Source: an uncultured Bacteroidales bacterium (lineage in GTDB: Bacteria; Bacteroidota; Bacteroidia; Bacteroidales; P3). Taken from it: a stretch of 7,718 nt of DNA. The position numbers and the translations under genes were made by a program. The notes beneath the pieces were generated by a model, which was not told the origin of the DNA, did not search any database, and was given only the letters and a program-made list of their open reading frames with translations. Below, in pieces: positions 5,798 through 7,718 of this stretch. The stretch covers positions 1-7,718 of the forward strand of contig CAJOQB010000066.1 in NCBI GenBank assembly GCA_905236405.1, written 5' to 3'. Numbering within the stretch: position 1 is the first letter of the stretch; each line of letters starts with the position of its first letter.

Positions 5798-7597
5798 TTA
5801 CTCCTTGACGAACCGTCCTATCAGTACTTTGTTCTCCTTTGTCAAGATTCTGACGATATAGGTTCCCTGACGGAGAGCCGATACATTCAGGACGAAACCC
5901 TCTCCCGACCGGCTCTCCACGTACCAGCGGAAAACCGACATGCCTTTGACATCGTATATCTGGATGTTGGTTGCCCCTGACAATCCCTCAACGGTCAGCT
6001 TCCCTGTTGTCGGGTTGGGGTACAGTCTGACCTGCGAAGGTTCTATCAGGTAGGTCGAATCCGAATGGTGCAACAGCATCCTCTCGGAATTCTCTTCCGT
6101 CCCGACTGTGTCTGTCGCGTTCTCTTCCGTCAATGTCCCTATCTCTAACATCCGTGTCTCGTCACATAATGAACATGGCGTGATGCGAGCCGTGAAGTCT
6201 GACCCCCACTCGGCATGGAAACCAGGAACCAATGTGATAGATTGGTGTGCCTCGTAGACAGAATAGGCACCTGTCGGTATGGTCCTCAGACTGTCTGGAT
6301 AGTTTTCCGGTACACTTATCAGGTCTGTTGTATTGTTGGGTACAATCTGGTATGGATGCCAGCCTGAATTATGATTATTATTGTAGAAAAGGGTATAAAA
6401 CGATTCAATGTTCAAAGGGAAATCGCAATAAAAGCTCGATGTTATGTTTTCTGGTTCAATCTTGAATATTGCTGCATGATTATCATTGAAAAGAATATTG
6501 TTTGGGTTCAGATTGTTCAACGAAAAATAACCATCATACCAGCCATAATGTCCCCAGTTAATATGGAACAGTCCATCCGTGTTATATCCATCACACACAT
6601 AACAATGACAACCTTGCTCGCCAGACGAACTATAAATCACAGGACGTCCATTGCTTATCTCATTTTTTATTCTTCGTAACCACAGCTCCTCAATCAAATA
6701 TTTTTCAGAATAAGAAGCCTCTTTGTAATAAAAACTCATTAATGCCTGAACCAGATTATTCTCCATATCAGCACTGGATTGCTCACAATCTGGGATATAG
6801 CTTTTATGGCAGAATAACGTTATAACTGAATCAGCACATTTTCTCAATAGATATGCAATTGCTTTTCGCTCTTCGAAATAATTGGGGCTACTAGTTCTTA
6901 AGTTGTCCGTGATATTGCACCAGTCAAATTGATAGGGCATTTGAAACATAAACTGTGGATGCTTCCAATAGTTCATCACTTGTCCCAAAGCGACAGCGAC
7001 ACAGCCTACAGGGCAGTGATTGCCATTAACACAGTTTCCTGTGTCTGCGTAATAGTTATATGCATTTAAATCCATTACGTCGTTTGAAAACGTCTGTCCC
7101 CATGTGCTTGTCAGCAATGGTAACACGTAAGGCTCCAATTCTCTTTCCGCGGGTACGCTTGGAACGATGTTGTTGCACAGCATATTCCATTCGTTGGCAT
7201 AGGCAAGAGTGACAGTGTCGTTCTGAAAGCAATAGTTTATCTGTCTCCTGTACCATGTCAACAAGTCCCACAGACCTCCGGGTATGGAACTACTGTCGGA
7301 CCATAGAGACGAGGCTATGTCACCATGGCCTTTACTCAACAAAGGAGTGCATGCCCTGCTTCCCGCCAGCAACACATAGCCACTATCTTGATTAAACACT
7401 TGGTAGAGAATAGTGTCCCCATGCTCATTAATGTCGACAAACACTCGACCGATTGAGATCCCATTTTCTCCCCTTGATGCATCCTCTCCAAAATATGACC
7501 GTGCTGACGCCATTGCTTCGTTTATTGTGATTTGTTGCTGAGCTTCAATACGGAACACCAATCCGATGAAGATAATAAATATAAATATTCTTTTCAT
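5798..7597 (-). CDS. C10 family (streptopain-like) cysteine protease with inhibitory prodomain and T9SS tail
   Basis: A complete secreted protease of 599 residues. A signal peptide (1-19, ending Ile-Glu-Ala) is followed by Gln20. Residues about 22-110 match a Spi-type inhibitory prodomain, including Val-Phe-Asn-Gln-Asp-Ser-Gly-Tyr-Val-Leu-Leu-Ala-Gly (67-79) and Thr-Pro-Leu-Leu. The catalytic domain runs from about 155 to 380: Trp166-Gly-Gln, nucleophile Cys199 in Val-Gly-Cys-Val-Ala, Met-Asn-Tyr-Trp after it, catalytic His331, and Asn347-Trp348-Gly. Residues 440-472 hold Leu-Val-Pro-Gly-Phe-His-Ala-Glu-Trp-Gly-Ser, a small beta module frequent in secreted Bacteroidales proteins. An acidic Ser/Thr/Glu-rich linker (about 480-518) leads to a type A T9SS domain (523-599). 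The enzyme should be made as a zymogen and exported through the Sec and type IX systems. Odd points: the usual Gly-His-Ala around His331 is Cys-His-Cys, and the protein has 16 cysteines against one in mature streptopain. Its ATG overlaps the preceding stop as ATGA. The catalytic half is A/T-rich, the tail GC-rich. Active-site residues are intact, so activity is likely; substrate unknown. Confidence 0.95.
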   Translation of the reverse strand: MKRIFIFIIFIGLVFRIEAQQQITINEAMASARSYFGEDASRGENGISIGRVFVDINEHGDTILYQVFNQDSGYVLLAGSRACTPLLSKGHGDIASSLWSDSSSIPGGLWDLLTWYRRQINYCFQNDTVTLAYANEWNMLCNNIVPSVPAERELEPYVLPLLTSTWGQTFSNDVMDLNAYNYYADTGNCVNGNHCPVGCVAVALGQVMNYWKHPQFMFQMPYQFDWCNITDNLRTSSPNYFEERKAIAYLLRKCADSVITLFCHKSYIPDCEQSSADMENNLVQALMSFYYKEASYSEKYLIEELWLRRIKNEISNGRPVIYSSSGEQGCHCYVCDGYNTDGLFHINWGHYGWYDGYFSLNNLNPNNILFNDNHAAIFKIEPENITSSFYCDFPLNIESFYTLFYNNNHNSGWHPYQIVPNNTTDLISVPENYPDSLRTIPTGAYSVYEAHQSITLVPGFHAEWGSDFTARITPCSLCDETRMLEIGTLTEENATDTVGTEENSERMLLHHSDSTYLIEPSQVRLYPNPTTGKLTVEGLSGATNIQIYDVKGMSVFRWYVESRSGEGFVLNVSALRQGTYIVRILTKENKVLIGRFVKE

Positions 7598-7718
7598 TGT
7601 ACTTGATCTATAGGTTCTATGTCCGTAATAAAAAATAAAGGAATATAATCACAAAAAATCAGGCCTGTACCGATATATCCCTTTAGTCTTATTTTGCCAT
7701 CCTCATTCGTGTCAAAAG
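7594..7718 (-). CDS. C-terminal 40 residues of an unrecognised gene, coupled to the C10 protease
   Basis: A frame enters from the right edge of the window and stays open for 40 codons to a TGA at 7596-7594. The visible tail reads Phe-Asp-Thr-Asn-Glu-Asp-Gly-Lys-Ile at first and ends Asp-Ile-Glu-Pro-Ile-Asp-Gln-Val-Gln; the middle is hydrophobic and aromatic with one Cys (Phe-Cys-Asp-Tyr-Ile-Pro). The TGA shares bases with the ATG of the C10 protease (ATGA), which favours a real gene in the same operon, translated in series with the protease. The other two minus-strand frames are stopped early in this stretch. The alternating pattern suggests the last strands of a small beta domain. In Bacteroides, C10 proteases are often encoded beside small inhibitor lipoproteins, so that is a reasonable but unproven guess. 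Confidence 0.65.
   Translation of the reverse strand, partial: FDTNEDGKIRLKGYIGTGLIFCDYIPLFFITDIEPIDQVQ

Noticed and set aside
5536..5808. Plus-strand 90-codon frame across the non-coding interval
   Set aside because: It begins over the lipoprotein promoter region, runs through every hairpin and 11 bp into the protease 3' end, and shows no domain. It is better explained as chance, or as a translated structured or repeat element. If many genomes share it, it should be reconsidered.
7056..7271. Minus-strand 71-codon frame within the protease gene
   Set aside because: It is out of frame with the protease catalytic domain, which is intact, and has no start context or motif.

Overview
The window looks like Bacteroidota, most likely Bacteroidales. 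Two genes end in type IX secretion (T9SS) type A sorting domains, both T9SS cargos have Gln just after the predicted signal peptidase I site, the start regions are A/T-rich without clear Shine-Dalgarno sequences, the cysteinyl-tRNA synthetase is of the form I associate with Bacteroidetes (HLGH, KMGKS), and the LptE is a short lipoprotein. All recognised genes lie on the minus strand, so transcription runs from the high to the low coordinates. No rRNA, tRNA, CRISPR array, transposase or phage gene was seen.

Right part (about 4860-7718): a lower-GC, accessory-looking block of secreted proteins. In transcription order it holds the 3' end of an unrecognised gene cut by the window edge (7718-7594); a complete 599-residue C10 (streptopain-like) cysteine protease with its own inhibitory prodomain and a T9SS tail (7597-5798), whose ATG overlaps the previous stop codon by 4 bp; a 311-bp non-coding stretch rich in hairpins; and an orphan 185-residue lipoprotein (5486-4929).

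Middle (2995-4863): a GC-rich 622-residue BspA-type leucine-rich-repeat surface protein, also with a T9SS tail. A perfect 12-bp-stem hairpin sits 18 nt before its start codon.

Left part (1-2914): a compact housekeeping and envelope operon: cysS, a 56-codon unrecognised gene, lptE, and the 5' part of a TMEM260/DUF2723-type membrane glycosyltransferase (GT117) that runs off the window. Gaps between these genes are 25, 17 and 3 bp. A 22-bp perfect palindrome lies 7 bp before the cysS start.

Functional reading (inference): the right half makes proteins for the cell surface or exterior (a protease, a putative adhesin and a lipoprotein of unknown role, possibly a partner or inhibitor of the protease). 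The left half joins protein synthesis to outer-membrane LPS assembly and protein O-glycosylation. The most unusual items are the Cys-rich active site of the C10 protease, its translational coupling to an upstream gene, the structured intergenic region 5583-5749, and the cysS palindrome.
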